From positions 1,054,001 to 1,118,000 of the forward strand of contig NZ_CP021235.1 of NCBI RefSeq assembly GCF_003585765.1: DNA of 64,000 bases. Direction: 5' to 3'. The position numbers and the translations under genes are program-made. Numbering within the stretch: the first letter of the stretch is position 1; every line of letters begins with the position of its first letter. Origin of the DNA: Pontibacter actiniarum. Lineage in GTDB: Bacteria; Bacteroidota; Bacteroidia; Cytophagales; Hymenobacteraceae. The notes beneath the pieces were generated by a model, which worked only from the letters and a program-made list of their open reading frames with translations, ran no database searches and was not told where the DNA came from. Of the stretch, positions 18,938-28,670 are shown piece after piece.

Positions 18938-19870
18938 TTAGTGGTGGGCCAAGGCCTGCTCTGTGGCTTGCCTGTCTTTTACCAACTGTGCCTGCAGGGC
19001 TTCGAGGCCCTCGAACTTTCGCTCTTTGCGCAACTGGTCCACAAACTCGACCGTCATTGTTTTACCGTAGAGGTCACCGGTAAAATCCAGCAGGTGCACC
19101 TCCAGCGTCAACTCTTTGCCATCCACTGTAGGGCGGAGGCCAATGTTCATCATTGCCGCGTGCCGCTCTCCGCCAACTTTTGCCCATACGGCATACACCC
19201 CATTTCCGGGGATGAGCTTGTGTGCGGGAGGCATGGCCATGTTGGCCGTAGGGAAGCCAATGGTGCGGCCCAGCTTTTTCCCTTCTTCCACTTCGGAGGT
19301 GATGCTGTAGTGGCGTCCAAGGTAACGGTTAGCCGTCTCAATGTCGCCGCTCTCCAGAGCCCGGCGGATTTTTGTGGAGCTCACGCCGATGTCATCCACA
19401 TCCTGGCGCGGAATTTCCTCCACCTCAAAGCCGTACTGTGCCGAACGGGCCTTCAGGTGCTCAAAGCTGCCCTCCCGGTTCTTGCCGAAGCGGTGGTCAT
19501 AGCCAATAACCAGCACTTTGGTGTTAATGGCGCGTACCAGTATGTCGGTAATAAAGCTGCGGGACGAGGTGCGGGAAAACTCTTTGGTGAAGGGGATAAT
19601 CAGCAGGTAATCTATGCCAAAGCTCCGCAGCTGCTCAATTCGCTCTTCTATGGTAGACAGCAGCTTCAGGTTGTTATCCTCCGGAAACAGCACAAGGCGG
19701 GGGTGGGGCCAGTAGGTGATCACCACGCTTTGGCCATCACTCTGGCGCGCGCGCTCTATTACGCGGCGCAGAATCTTCTGGTGGCCCACGTGCACGCCGT
19801 CAAAGGTGCCGCTTGTTACCACAGCATGGCTCAGCTGCGGAAAGTCAGCTATATCACGAACTACTTCCAT
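18938..19870 (-). CDS. ribF: Bifunctional riboflavin kinase / FAD synthetase
   Basis: Cytoplasmic enzyme of 310 residues that phosphorylates riboflavin to FMN and adenylylates FMN to FAD. The N-terminal nucleotidyltransferase domain has SGTFDGVHVGHQKIL (about 20-34), and the C-terminal flavokinase domain has GRTIGFPTANM. An open frame runs further upstream to 20008, but that stretch is low-quality sequence inside truB. ATG 19870 gives the proper MEVVRDIADFP start and a 17-base overlap with the truB end. The order uppP-truB-ribF is common in Bacteroidota. No FMN riboswitch is visible, as expected with no free leader. Confidence 0.96.
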   Translation of the reverse strand: MEVVRDIADFPQLSHAVVTSGTFDGVHVGHQKILRRVIERARQSDGQSVVITYWPHPRLVLFPEDNNLKLLSTIEERIEQLRSFGIDYLLIIPFTKEFSRTSSRSFITDILVRAINTKVLVIGYDHRFGKNREGSFEHLKARSAQYGFEVEEIPRQDVDDIGVSSTKIRRALESGDIETANRYLGRHYSITSEVEEGKKLGRTIGFPTANMAMPPAHKLIPGNGVYAVWAKVGGERHAAMMNIGLRPTVDGKELTLEVHLLDFTGDLYGKTMTVEFVDQLRKERKFEGLEALQAQLVKDRQATEQALAHH

Positions 19871-20552
19871 CCGCTTCCTCCAGCTGCTTTTTCCTGATTG
19901 CCACGATGTCTTCAATGGTGAGTGCATCCTCCAGCTTATACTCCCCGATGCGGGTACGCTCCAACTTGGAAAGGTGCCCGCCAACGCCCAGCTTCTGGCC
20001 CAGGTCATGCGCTAGGCTGCGTATGTAGGTGCCTTTGCTGCATACTACCTTAAAGGCAACTTCAGGGCCGTTGATACTGGTGATTTCGAAGGCGTGTATG
20101 GTAACGGCACGCGGCTTCAGCTCTACCTCCTTGCCTTTGCGGGCGAGGTCATAGGCGCGTTTGCCATCTATCTGCACCGCAGAGTAGATAGGCGGAATCT
20201 GCTCAATCGCCCCCACAAAGGTATGGGCGGCGGCTTTGATGTCCTCTGCTGTCAGGTGCGTGATGTCGCGTGTTTCGGTTACCTCGGTTTCGCGGTCGTA
20301 GGAAGGGGTGACTTCCCCCAAGCGTATAATCCCGGTGTATTCCTTCTCCTGCCCCTGAATTTCATCGATGCGCTTCGTGAATTTGCCAGTGCAAAGTATA
20401 AGCAGCCCGGAGGCCAAGGGGTCCAGTGTGCCGGCGTGGCCTACTTTCTTCACGCGGATGGTGTTGCGAACTTTCTTCACCACGTCGAAGGAGGTCCAGT
20501 CGAGTGGCTTGTTTATAAGTAGTATTTCGCCAGCGGCAAAATCGTATTGCAT
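19854..20552 (-). CDS. truB: tRNA pseudouridine-55 synthase
   Basis: Forms pseudouridine 55 in the T-loop of tRNAs. It has 232 residues, the short bacterial form without a long PUA extension. KPLDWTSFDVV is at the N-terminus, the catalytic aspartate lies in GHAGTLDPLASG, and PPIYSAVQIDGKRAYDLAR and GTYIRSLAHDLG follow. The start is ATG 20552, two bases after the uppP stop. It overlaps ribF by 17 bases, so it is co-transcribed and probably translationally coupled. Confidence 0.97.
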   Translation of the reverse strand: MQYDFAAGEILLINKPLDWTSFDVVKKVRNTIRVKKVGHAGTLDPLASGLLILCTGKFTKRIDEIQGQEKEYTGIIRLGEVTPSYDRETEVTETRDITHLTAEDIKAAAHTFVGAIEQIPPIYSAVQIDGKRAYDLARKGKEVELKPRAVTIHAFEITSINGPEVAFKVVCSKGTYIRSLAHDLGQKLGVGGHLSKLERTRIGEYKLEDALTIEDIVAIRKKQLEEADGSSS

Positions 20553-20554
20553 AG

Positions 20555-21388
20555 TTATACGGTTAAGTCTACGCCGAGCGCCAGCAGGGCCAGCAGGGTA
20601 ATTCCCAGCGCAATTCTGTAATAGCCAAACATTTTGAAGCCGTACTTGGTCAGGAAGTTGATAAAGAAGCGGATAGCGAACATTGCCACGATAAAGGCCA
20701 CTATGTTGCCAATCAGCAGCAGCTTCAGGTCATCCTGGTTAAGTACTTCAAAGCTGTTCTGAATTTTTACGAGATCAAATTTAAGGAGGTCAGATATTTC
20801 CAGCTTTAGCAGGTCTTTGATGAGCTTGTAAGTAGCTGCCGCCAGCATGGTTGGCACAGCCAGGAAGAAAGAGAACTCGGCCGCGGCTTTCCTGTTTACA
20901 CCCTGCGACAGGCCCCCGATAATAGAGGCTGCTGAGCGCGACACCCCCGGTATCATGGCAATGCACTGGAAGAAACCAATTACAAGGGCGTTCTTATAGG
21001 TCACCTTTTCGCTGGTGGCGTTGCTGAACCATTTATCCACGAAAAGCAGAACCACACCACCCACCATCAGCATCACCGCAGTCACGGCTACGCTTTCGAG
21101 CATGGCGTCGATCAGGTCCATCAGAGCGAAGCCTATCACAATGGCGGGGATAAAGGCCAGCAGCAGCTTCTTGTAAAAATCGATGCCCTGCATAAAGCGG
21201 CGCCAGTACAGCACCACCACCGACAGGATGGCCCCAAACTGAATGTTTACCTCGAAAATCTTTGTAATGGGGAGCTCGTTGATGCCCATCAGGCTGGAGG
21301 CGATAATCATGTGCCCGGTAGAGGATACCGGTAAGAACTCCGTTAAACCTTCAATAATGGCTAATATAATAGCCTGCCATACACTCAT
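20555..21388 (-). CDS. uppP: Undecaprenyl-diphosphate phosphatase
   Basis: Inner-membrane protein of 277 residues (BacA family) that recycles undecaprenyl pyrophosphate to the monophosphate carrier needed for peptidoglycan, O-antigen and exopolysaccharide. The two conserved motifs are present: [14 protein letters not shown] (about 13-26) and [10 protein letters not shown]. About seven or eight hydrophobic segments are visible. The start codon directly abuts the DUF3098 stop. It supplies the lipid carrier that the polysaccharide locus in this window depends on. Confidence 0.97.
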   Translation of the reverse strand: MSVWQAIILAIIEGLTEFLPVSSTGHMIIASSLMGINELPITKIFEVNIQFGAILSVVVLYWRRFMQGIDFYKKLLLAFIPAIVIGFALMDLIDAMLESVAVTAVMLMVGGVVLLFVDKWFSNATSEKVTYKNALVIGFFQCIAMIPGVSRSAASIIGGLSQGVNRKAAAEFSFFLAVPTMLAAATYKLIKDLLKLEISDLLKFDLVKIQNSFEVLNQDDLKLLLIGNIVAFIVAMFAIRFFINFLTKYGFKMFGYYRIALGITLLALLALGVDLTV

Positions 21389-21607
21389 CTACTCTTCTGA
21401 TTTATCCTTGGCCATGATGGCGAAAAATTCAACGGCAAATCCTGCCAACACTACAAGCGGGCCCAGGGTTATGCCCAGGAAACCAAGTCCATAGAGCTCA
21501 TCGTCCAGGGTCATGATAAAAAAGCCAATTGCCAGCAGGGCGATCCCCACCAGCATCAGGACGTAGTTCTTCTTGCCGAACGCAAGTCTGTTTTTGTTAT
21601 CCTCCAT
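21389..21607 (-). CDS. DUF3098 small membrane protein
   Basis: A 72-residue protein with two hydrophobic segments (about 16-33 and 41-62), a basic N-terminus and a charged tail (AKDKSEE). It matches the DUF3098 family, which in Bacteroidota lies between ftsX and uppP, as here. Its function is unknown. The stop codon is contiguous with the uppP start, and 4 bases separate it from ftsX. Confidence 0.9.
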   Translation of the reverse strand: MEDNKNRLAFGKKNYVLMLVGIALLAIGFFIMTLDDELYGLGFLGITLGPLVVLAGFAVEFFAIMAKDKSEE

Positions 21608-21611
21608 TGTT

Positions 21612-22508
21612 TTAGTAAAGTTCGTCTAAAGACATGCGCAGGTACTTGCGCACGGAGCGGTAAGAGCTCAGGAAGCCGATGATAAGGCCAATCACCACCA
21701 GCGCGCCCATCAGAATGTACGTTTGCTCATCGTTGCGCAGCAGCTGCAACTCGGTAATTTCTGTGTAGGCATACTGCATGAGCACAAACAGCAGCACCGA
21801 AGCCAGGATGCCGCTCACCACGCCTTGCCAGGCAGCACGGTTCAGGAACGGGCGCTGGATAAAGAACGAAGTTGCTCCCACTAATTGCATACTTCTTATT
21901 AAAAAGCGCTGGGAATATAACGCAAGCTTAATCGTGTTGTTGATCAGGATGGTAACCACCAGCACCAGTATGGCGGCAAAGCCGATCAGGATGATACTGA
22001 TTTTCTGAATGTTGGCGTTGATGGACTCGATCAGGCTCTCCACGTACTGCACCTCGTGCACCCCGTCAATTTCCTCCAGGTCCAGCTTTATACTTTTAAG
22101 CATGGCGGAGCTGGAGTGGTCGGCGTCTATGCGAAGGGTGTAGGCGTCGCGCAGGGGGTTCTCCCCCAGAAAGGCCATGAAGTCTTCGCCTGTCTCATCC
22201 AGGAAGGCTTTGGCGCCTTCCTCTTTGGAGATGTAGCGCACCTGGGCCGTGTCGTTTTGATAGGCAACGTACTCCTTGGCGGCAAAGGTTTTCTTTAGGC
22301 GCACCAGTTGCACCTGTGTCAGGTTACGGTCCAGGTACACCTGCATTTCGATGCTCTCCTTCACCTTCTCCGACAGCTTGCCTGCGTGTATCAACAGTAA
22401 GCCAAACAGGCCGATGACAAAGAGGGCCACCGTAATGCTGAACACCACCATGAGATGCGGATAGCTGCCTAGTTTTTTCTTCTTAACGTGTTTTACTTTC
22501 GTTGCCAT
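21612..22508 (-). CDS. ftsX: Cell division protein FtsX
   Basis: Permease-like partner of FtsE, 298 residues. A short cytoplasmic N-terminus is followed by a membrane segment at about 19-42, a periplasmic domain at about 45-165, and three further membrane segments (IILIGFAAILVLVVTI, VSGILASVLLFVLM, ILMGALVVIGLIIGFL). It ends with RKYLRMSLDELY. The FtsEX complex couples division to peptidoglycan hydrolase activation. ftsE is not in the window. It leads the ftsX-DUF3098-uppP-truB-ribF operon. Start ATG 22508. Confidence 0.95.
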   Translation of the reverse strand: MATKVKHVKKKKLGSYPHLMVVFSITVALFVIGLFGLLLIHAGKLSEKVKESIEMQVYLDRNLTQVQLVRLKKTFAAKEYVAYQNDTAQVRYISKEEGAKAFLDETGEDFMAFLGENPLRDAYTLRIDADHSSSAMLKSIKLDLEEIDGVHEVQYVESLIESINANIQKISIILIGFAAILVLVVTILINNTIKLALYSQRFLIRSMQLVGATSFFIQRPFLNRAAWQGVVSGILASVLLFVLMQYAYTEITELQLLRNDEQTYILMGALVVIGLIIGFLSSYRSVRKYLRMSLDELY

Positions 22509-22583
22509 ACCTTATACCTTCCATCACAAAATTAGAAATATATTTAACAAATGTGCAGGCGGTAAACCCAAAGGCACGAAAAA

Positions 22584-22606
22584 AGCCCGCCGGTGAAGGG
22601 CGGGCT
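22584..22606 (-). terminator. Terminator downstream of tamB
   Basis: An 8-base GC stem (AGCCCGCC with GGCGGGCT) is followed on the minus strand by TTTTTTCG, 6 bases after the tamB stop. Confidence 0.88.
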
Positions 22607-22611
22607 GTACT

Positions 22612-25600
22612 TTATAGTTCAAGGCGCGGGTCGGAGTCAAGGATGATGCGTTCGCGCTCCATCTCCAGCCGCTGCCGGCGGCGCTCCCGCTTTTCGCTGC
22701 CGAAAAGCTCCCGGAGGTTGTCAAAGCGCTTGGTATGGAGCACACTTATACTTTGGCTCTGGGTGATGCGGCCCGTGTAAATGTTTGGCGTGGAGTTGTA
22801 CTCAAGCCGCGCACGCAGCTCGCCCGACTGCGAAATGTAGTAATCCAGCAGCCAGTCGCCGACGTAGGAGTTGCCCTGCGCATTTTCTGCCGTGTTGCCA
22901 AAGCCCGTTTCGTTCGTTACCCGTAGCCGGCCCTGGAAGAAGGAATAGCTCAGGCGCACCTGCAGCGATGCCAGCGCGTCCTGGCCGATGTTGCCAAGGC
23001 CAATGTCTATCTCCAGGTTGCTGTCGATGCTGTTAAACAGGTTGTTGAGCTGGCCGGACAACAAGCTGCCCAGGCTGCCGCCAACGGCCCCGGCACCCAC
23101 GCTGCTGTCAAAGGCCAGCGTACCCTGTGGCGAGAGGCGCTGCAGCACCAGGAGGCTGAACACCTGCCGGTTCAGCTCGCTCTCATCACTCTTGATGGAG
23201 TTGATGAGGGAGTACATCTGTGTCTGAACCTGCTGGGGGAGCTGGTCAAAACTTAGCCCCAGCTGTATCTGCGGTGCCAGGAGCGGACCCTCCAACTCAA
23301 TGACAGCCGTTACCGGGTAGCGCCCGGAAATCTCTGTCTGCACGAGGCGGTCAAAAGACGCCATTTGGGTGTAGTGGGCGGTAATATCCATTATGCCCGC
23401 CGTTGGATCGCCGTTCCAGGTAATGGTGCCGCCGGGTACTACCTTAAACTCCCGGGTTACCAGGCCCTCCAGCAGGTTCAGGTTATAAGCGCCCTGCGTA
23501 ATCTCAAAGGTGCCATACATGTTAAAGTCGCCCCGGGTGTCGATCGTCATCTGGATGTCGCCGTTGCCGGAGCCGCGGATCACGTCGCCGGTGGTGCGGT
23601 CGATGATGATTTCGAAATAGGCGTCGTCGGTTACATCGAGGTTAAAGTCGAGGTTGATGCCCGAGAGGTCTACCTTTTCATCCTCCACGGCCACTTCCAC
23701 CCCCGTGCTGTCGCGGTTGTTGTGGTTCACAAACTTGATAAAGTCTTTGCGCGATACCGTCGTCTGGTAGTCCAGGGGTAGTACGATGCGCGTGTTCTCC
23801 TCGCTGCGGGCGTCTACGTTCACCTGCAGGTTCTCAGCGGGGCCCAATACGCTGGCTGTGCCTGTGGCAAAGGCAGTGCCGTAAAAGAGCTCGTTTTGCT
23901 CCTCGGTGGTGTTCAGCACCATAAAGTTGCGGTAGCGCGCCTCCAGGTCGATCACCATGTTCTGGAACCCGTCGTGGGCGATACCTCCGCTCACGGTGGC
24001 TTTGTTGCCATAGAGGTCCTGTAGCTGGGCATTGCGGAAGCTGATGCTGTTTGGCCCGAAGTAGATGCGGTCGCTGAAGCGATAGGTGGTGTTCAGGTAG
24101 TCAAAGGTGAACTGTCCGTTTGAAACCATGACCGATCCTTTCAGCACAGGGTAATCGAGGCTGCCCAGTACCCGGATACGCCCCTCCATGTCGCCGTCCA
24201 GGTTAGAGAAAAGCCCGCGCAACACCGGTTCTACCAGTTTCAGGTTGGCCTTGTCCATTACGGCCAGCAGGTCCAGCTGCTCTTCCTCTGCCTGCGGGTA
24301 ATAGTTGCCGGAGAGCGAAAGGACCTTCATGTTGTTGCGCTCGATACCCACGTCTACCGTCGCCTGGGCGCGTGCCTTGCTCCAGTCGGTTTTGCCAGCG
24401 ATGTTGCCGATGTACACCTGGTCCAGGTAAAAGGAGTCAACCTGCATGGCGCCGCTTACCTTGGCGTTGTTGTAGATGTCCTGCGCCACCAGCTCCGCCG
24501 TTACCTCTCCGGCAATCTTCATGGAGAGCAGCGGGTTCAGGTTGTTGAGGTTAAAGTTCTCCACGTTCAGCACCAGCCTGCTGTCCGGGTCCCGGGATAC
24601 CGTTCCTTCCGCCCGAATCACCTGGTTCTGGTTAACGAGCGCAAAGTTCTCGAACTCCAGCTGTTGCCCTCCCTCGCTTATATAGATGGTGTTGCCCGGC
24701 ACAAAGGCCCAGGGGTTCTGCTGCAGCGTGATGTTTGACTCATCGAACACGACCTGCACCTGGTTCTGAAGGAAGTTCAGGTCACCGGTAATCAGGGCGC
24801 GGTTGTTTTGCTCCGGCTGCCGCAGGCTGGTCGCAAACTGTATGGTGCGCTCGCTCCAGATGCCCTCCACAAAAAAGTCTTGGGTGTTGCCGGCGCTTGG
24901 CAGTTCCTGCCGCTGCGAGGTAAACAGGGCGGATGCCAGCACATCGGGGTTTTGCTGTAGCTTTGAGGTGTTCAGTTCAATGGCGTTGCCATAGAGCGCA
25001 TAGTCCTGGTATTGGATCGTGTCTATCGCTGCGTAAAGCTCCAGTATGGCCGTGCTGCTGTGGCGGAAGGAGCCCTCCACGGTGGCGGAATCCGAAATGC
25101 TCAGCTCCGGGAGAAACAGGTCGAGGAGAGGGTTCGCGTGCTTTAGCTGCATGCTGTAGGTTACGGCGTAGTCATTTACAGCTGTGTTTGGCTTACGGCT
25201 GTAGTAGGCTGCAGTAGCGGCAGGGTCGCTTTCGAAGTTTAGCTTGTACTCCTGAACCAGCGCCTGCAGGTCGGCAATAAGGGTCGTGTAGTCAAAGTTG
25301 CCGTTTACGCGCAGCGCCAGCAGGTCAGACGACAAGTACAGGCTTCGCTCGTTCTCCGTGATATCCGAGCGAATCAGCACGGAGTCCAGCGGCAGGCGGT
25401 TCCCCTGGTAGCTGACGTACGCACTGTCGAACTGGGCGGTTCCCTCGAACTCGTCAAGCTTGAGGCCCTTAAAGTTCAGGTTCGCCTCTGCACTGATAAT
25501 AAGCGGCTCCTGGGTCAGCTGAAGCGCCTGCAGGTCTACGCGCTCCAGGTCTGCCACCATGTTAAAAGCCTTCCGCTGCTCCGCCAGGTTCACCTCGCCG

Positions 25601-27150
25601 TTTGCCGTAAAAATAAGGTTTGGGTCGTTGATGGATACTTCCCCAGTGAAAACCTGCCTGTTAAGGATGCCGTCCGCTTTGATGTTCTGGTAGTTATAGC
25701 CCATTAGCTGCAGCTGCTCCACATTAACGTTTGCCTTCACGTTGGCGCTGCTCAGGGTAAAGCCGGAACCTTCGAGGCGGCCGCTCATCGAGATCGTCTT
25801 CACCTGGTCCTCGATAGCCAGCAGGCGGCCCAGGTTAAAGCCCCTTGTGGTTACAAAGCCGCTGTAAGAAGAGGTGCGGGTGTTGTCGTCTATTTTTAGG
25901 TTGATGTCAGATTTTAGGTTGCCCAGTGCTGTCGCAAAGTCGCCGTTGGCAACAAAGTCGTTGTAAAAGCCCAGAAACCTGCCTTCGAGTTTCACGGTGC
26001 CCAGGCGGGCGGCAATCTCATACGCCTCCTGAGGCAGGAACTGCTTGATGTCGCGGGCATTGATGGTGGAGGGCTTCAGGCGCAGGTTGGCGAAGGTTTC
26101 TTCTGCGTTTGGTAAGCCGTCGGCGGAAACGCTGCCAACAATGTGCGTGTGCTCTCCATAGGCCAGGTCCACGTCCGTGGCGGCAAAGTCTTTCACCTTG
26201 CCCTTCAGGTTGAGGGAGTTTACCTGCAGGTTCTCGTTATACTCGCGCAGCTGGGGGGCAAACACAGCAATGTCCTGCGAGTACACTTTGGAGTGCTGCA
26301 GGTCGGCTGTCATCGTGACACTGTCTATAAACTCTGTGAAGTTGCTGAAGGTGTTATAGTCGAAGCGTACGTAGTGCTGCAGGTTACTTTTGTTTATCTG
26401 CAGGTCCAGGGCGTCCCACTCCCAAAAGGTTGCGGCATAGGTCATGCGGGTGTCCAGGTTGTGGAGCCGCGTGTTGGAGCGCGTCTCCACCGCCTGCAGG
26501 TCCATCACACTCACGCTGATCGTGTCCTCCAACTGTATCTCATTAAACCTGCCGTTAAGCCCGGTGATGGAGAGGTGGCTGTAGTCCATGCCAAAGTCTG
26601 TGCGCGGGTCGTTAAAGTCGTCGTAGGTAAACTGCCCGTCTTTGATGATCAGCTCACCCAACTGGAAGTTGAACGGCTCGGCAGGCTTGGTGGTGTCCTT
26701 CACGAAGAGATCACCAAGGGCATTGAAAAAGCTGCTGAGGTTTAAGGTGTCGCTGCCGGCGTACTGCACCAGGTTAGCCCGGGGCTCCTGCAGCTCAAGG
26801 CTGCTTATCGTCAGCGTGTTCAGGTTAAAGATGGAGAAAGCGTCGATCTCCGCCTCTGCACGGCCGATGTAGAACAACTCCTTGTTCCGGTTGTCCTGCA
26901 CCTGCAGCCGCTCCAGCACGACGTTGCTGAAGAACTCAATATCCACCCGCCCAATGGTTACTTCATGTTTGGTGGCTTCAGATAGGTAGGTTGCCACTCG
27001 TTGCGCTACCTTTGTTTGCACCGCTGGGAAGCGGATGGCAACAAAAACGGCGGCAAACAGCAGTAAAAGAAACAGGAACAGCCCCAAAACTATTTTTAGA
27101 ATAGCTTTTCCTATAACTTTGAAGTAATTTGTTGACTGTTCTTTTTCCAA
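22612..27150 (-). CDS. tamB: Translocation/assembly module TamB-like protein
   Basis: A very large (1512 residues) envelope protein. A single N-terminal anchor lies at about 15-37 (ILKIVLGLFLFLLLLFAAVF). A long beta-rich AsmA/TamB-type body follows, and the conserved TamB C-terminal domain (DUF490) occupies roughly 1050-1480. The family bridges inner and outer membranes and moves phospholipid and/or assists outer-membrane protein assembly; Bacteroidota members are expected to do likewise. The only plausible start is TTG 27150: an in-frame TAG lies upstream and the next in-frame TTG falls within the anchor. This start is two bases from the divergent tsaD ATG. No TamA partner is visible. Confidence 0.92.
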   Translation of the reverse strand: MEKEQSTNYFKVIGKAILKIVLGLFLFLLLLFAAVFVAIRFPAVQTKVAQRVATYLSEATKHEVTIGRVDIEFFSNVVLERLQVQDNRNKELFYIGRAEAEIDAFSIFNLNTLTISSLELQEPRANLVQYAGSDTLNLSSFFNALGDLFVKDTTKPAEPFNFQLGELIIKDGQFTYDDFNDPRTDFGMDYSHLSITGLNGRFNEIQLEDTISVSVMDLQAVETRSNTRLHNLDTRMTYAATFWEWDALDLQINKSNLQHYVRFDYNTFSNFTEFIDSVTMTADLQHSKVYSQDIAVFAPQLREYNENLQVNSLNLKGKVKDFAATDVDLAYGEHTHIVGSVSADGLPNAEETFANLRLKPSTINARDIKQFLPQEAYEIAARLGTVKLEGRFLGFYNDFVANGDFATALGNLKSDINLKIDDNTRTSSYSGFVTTRGFNLGRLLAIEDQVKTISMSGRLEGSGFTLSSANVKANVNVEQLQLMGYNYQNIKADGILNRQVFTGEVSINDPNLIFTANGEVNLAEQRKAFNMVADLERVDLQALQLTQEPLIISAEANLNFKGLKLDEFEGTAQFDSAYVSYQGNRLPLDSVLIRSDITENERSLYLSSDLLALRVNGNFDYTTLIADLQALVQEYKLNFESDPAATAAYYSRKPNTAVNDYAVTYSMQLKHANPLLDLFLPELSISDSATVEGSFRHSSTAILELYAAIDTIQYQDYALYGNAIELNTSKLQQNPDVLASALFTSQRQELPSAGNTQDFFVEGIWSERTIQFATSLRQPEQNNRALITGDLNFLQNQVQVVFDESNITLQQNPWAFVPGNTIYISEGGQQLEFENFALVNQNQVIRAEGTVSRDPDSRLVLNVENFNLNNLNPLLSMKIAGEVTAELVAQDIYNNAKVSGAMQVDSFYLDQVYIGNIAGKTDWSKARAQATVDVGIERNNMKVLSLSGNYYPQAEEEQLDLLAVMDKANLKLVEPVLRGLFSNLDGDMEGRIRVLGSLDYPVLKGSVMVSNGQFTFDYLNTTYRFSDRIYFGPNSISFRNAQLQDLYGNKATVSGGIAHDGFQNMVIDLEARYRNFMVLNTTEEQNELFYGTAFATGTASVLGPAENLQVNVDARSEENTRIVLPLDYQTTVSRKDFIKFVNHNNRDSTGVEVAVEDEKVDLSGINLDFNLDVTDDAYFEIIIDRTTGDVIRGSGNGDIQMTIDTRGDFNMYGTFEITQGAYNLNLLEGLVTREFKVVPGGTITWNGDPTAGIMDITAHYTQMASFDRLVQTEISGRYPVTAVIELEGPLLAPQIQLGLSFDQLPQQVQTQMYSLINSIKSDESELNRQVFSLLVLQRLSPQGTLAFDSSVGAGAVGGSLGSLLSGQLNNLFNSIDSNLEIDIGLGNIGQDALASLQVRLSYSFFQGRLRVTNETGFGNTAENAQGNSYVGDWLLDYYISQSGELRARLEYNSTPNIYTGRITQSQSISVLHTKRFDNLRELFGSEKRERRRQRLEMERERIILDSDPRLEL
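27114..27121 (+). promoter_or_regulatory. Candidate -7 element for tsaD inside tamB
   Basis: TAACTTTG is an exact TAnnTTTG match, 32 bases before the tsaD ATG and within the first codons of tamB. No clear -33 TTTG was seen at the usual spacing, so the call is weak. Confidence 0.35.
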
Positions 27151-27152
27151 AA

Positions 27153-28160
27153 ATGACTGAACCTACAATCTTAGCGATAGAATCCTCTTGCGACGAAACC
27201 TCCGCCGCGGTCATCCGTGGGGGAAAGGTGTTGTCGAATATTGTCAATACACAGGCTGTACACGAGCAATACGGCGGTGTTGTGCCAGAGCTAGCCTCCA
27301 GAGCGCACCAGCAAAATATCATACCGGTGGTTACGCAGGCTCTGCTCAAGGCAAATGTAGAAAAAAGTGAGCTAAATGCAGTTGCCTTTACACGCGGGCC
27401 CGGCCTGCTGGGAGCGCTGCTCGTCGGCTGCTCCTTTGCCAAGTCCTTTGCACTGGGGTTGGGTATCCCTCTCATCGAGGTCAACCACATGCAGGCGCAC
27501 ATCCTGGCTCACTTCATCGATGAACCCACACCGCAATTTCCGTTCCTATGTTTAACTGTTAGCGGTGGTCACACACAAATTGTTCTGGTTAAGGACCATC
27601 TTACGATGGAAATCATCGGGCAAACGACGGATGATGCCGTGGGAGAGGCCTTCGACAAGACGGCCAAAATGCTGGGGCTGCCGTACCCGGGAGGGCCGAT
27701 GCTGGATAAAATGGCCGCACAGGGCAACCCGGATGCCTTTGAGTTCCCGGTGGGCAACATGCCGGAGTATAACTACTCGTTCAGCGGCATTAAAACCTCT
27801 GTGCTGTACTTCCTGCGCGATAAAACAAAGGAGAACCCCAGCTTTGTAGAGGAAAACATCGCCGACATTTGTGCCAGCGTACAGAAAACGCTCATCAAAA
27901 CACTGCTGAAGAAGTTAGTGAAAGCCTCGAATGACCTGGGCGTTAAGGAGGTGGCCATCGCAGGTGGCGTATCGGCTAACTCCGGCCTGCGGCAAACGCT
28001 GCAGCAATATGCCGAGAAGTACAACTGGAATGTGTATATCCCTGCCTTTCAGTATTGTACCGATAATGCAGGTATGATTGCCATTGCCGCTCACTACCAG
28101 TACCTTAAGGGCGACTTTGCAACGCAGTACGTTAGCCCTGAGCCGAGGCTAAAGTTTTAG
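27153..28160 (+). CDS. tsaD: tRNA N6-adenosine threonylcarbamoyltransferase
   Basis: Catalyses the last step of t6A37 formation in ANN-decoding tRNAs, together with TsaB and TsaE. It has 335 residues. ILAIESSCDETSAAV opens the ASKHA fold, the metal-binding histidines are His112 and His116 (NHMQAH), and the nucleotide-binding segments include SGGHTQIV and AIAGGVSANSGLR. The frame is open from 27129, but ATG 27153 gives the standard MTEPTILAIESS start. It is divergent from tamB with a two-base gap between start codons. Confidence 0.97.
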   Translation: MTEPTILAIESSCDETSAAVIRGGKVLSNIVNTQAVHEQYGGVVPELASRAHQQNIIPVVTQALLKANVEKSELNAVAFTRGPGLLGALLVGCSFAKSFALGLGIPLIEVNHMQAHILAHFIDEPTPQFPFLCLTVSGGHTQIVLVKDHLTMEIIGQTTDDAVGEAFDKTAKMLGLPYPGGPMLDKMAAQGNPDAFEFPVGNMPEYNYSFSGIKTSVLYFLRDKTKENPSFVEENIADICASVQKTLIKTLLKKLVKASNDLGVKEVAIAGGVSANSGLRQTLQQYAEKYNWNVYIPAFQYCTDNAGMIAIAAHYQYLKGDFATQYVSPEPRLKF

Positions 28161-28283
28161 TAAAGCATCCCGGATAAAGGTTCGTTCAGGACCTGCGGTA
28201 CTGGTGCCGGCAGCGTGGAGGAGCCCCGGTTAATGCTGATGCTTTTGGGATGACAATTGCAGAAAATTAAAACCCGAGCAGCC

Positions 28284-28670
28284 ATGATAAAACCCGGAGA
28301 CACCAGAGTATACGTAAAGCAGGTAACGGCGGCAGACTTTGCGCGTTTCGACGACGGGTTGGTGCATGCCGTTTGCTCCACGTTTGCACTGGCACAGGCT
28401 GCGGAGTGGGCCGGGAGGCTGTTTGTGCTAGACATAAAAGGTGCGGATGAAGAGGGGATAGGCACCTTCCTGACGATCAACCACAAAGCCCCCGCTTTTG
28501 AAGGGGAGGAAGTGGAGTTTATAGCCACCCTGCAGAAGCATGAGGGGCATGAGGTGATCTGTAGTTACAGGGCCCGTGTGGGAGAGCGCTTGGTGGCCGA
28601 TGGAGAAACCGGGCAGAAAATTTTGAAAAAAGAAAAACTAGCCAAAATTTTGGCGCCGAAGCAAGTATAA
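28284..28670 (+). CDS. FlK-like hotdog thioesterase family protein
   Basis: A small protein of 128 residues related to the fluoroacetyl-CoA thioesterase (FlK) group of hotdog-fold acyl-CoA thioesterases. Visible features are the N-terminal MIKPGDTRVY, a central FDDGLVHAVCSTFALAQ helix, NHKAPAFEGEEVEF, and a C-terminal RARVGERLVADGETGQ strand pair. An open frame starts at 28257, but ATG 28284 matches family length. The stop is contiguous with the smpB ATG, so the pair is probably co-transcribed. The true substrate is unknown; housekeeping acyl-CoA clearance is an inference. Confidence 0.85.
   Translation: MIKPGDTRVYVKQVTAADFARFDDGLVHAVCSTFALAQAAEWAGRLFVLDIKGADEEGIGTFLTINHKAPAFEGEEVEFIATLQKHEGHEVICSYRARVGERLVADGETGQKILKKEKLAKILAPKQV

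Noticed and set aside
18941..19897. 318-codon plus-strand frame opposite ribF
   Set aside because: Antisense shadow caused by third-position GC bias; ribF is unambiguous on the other strand.
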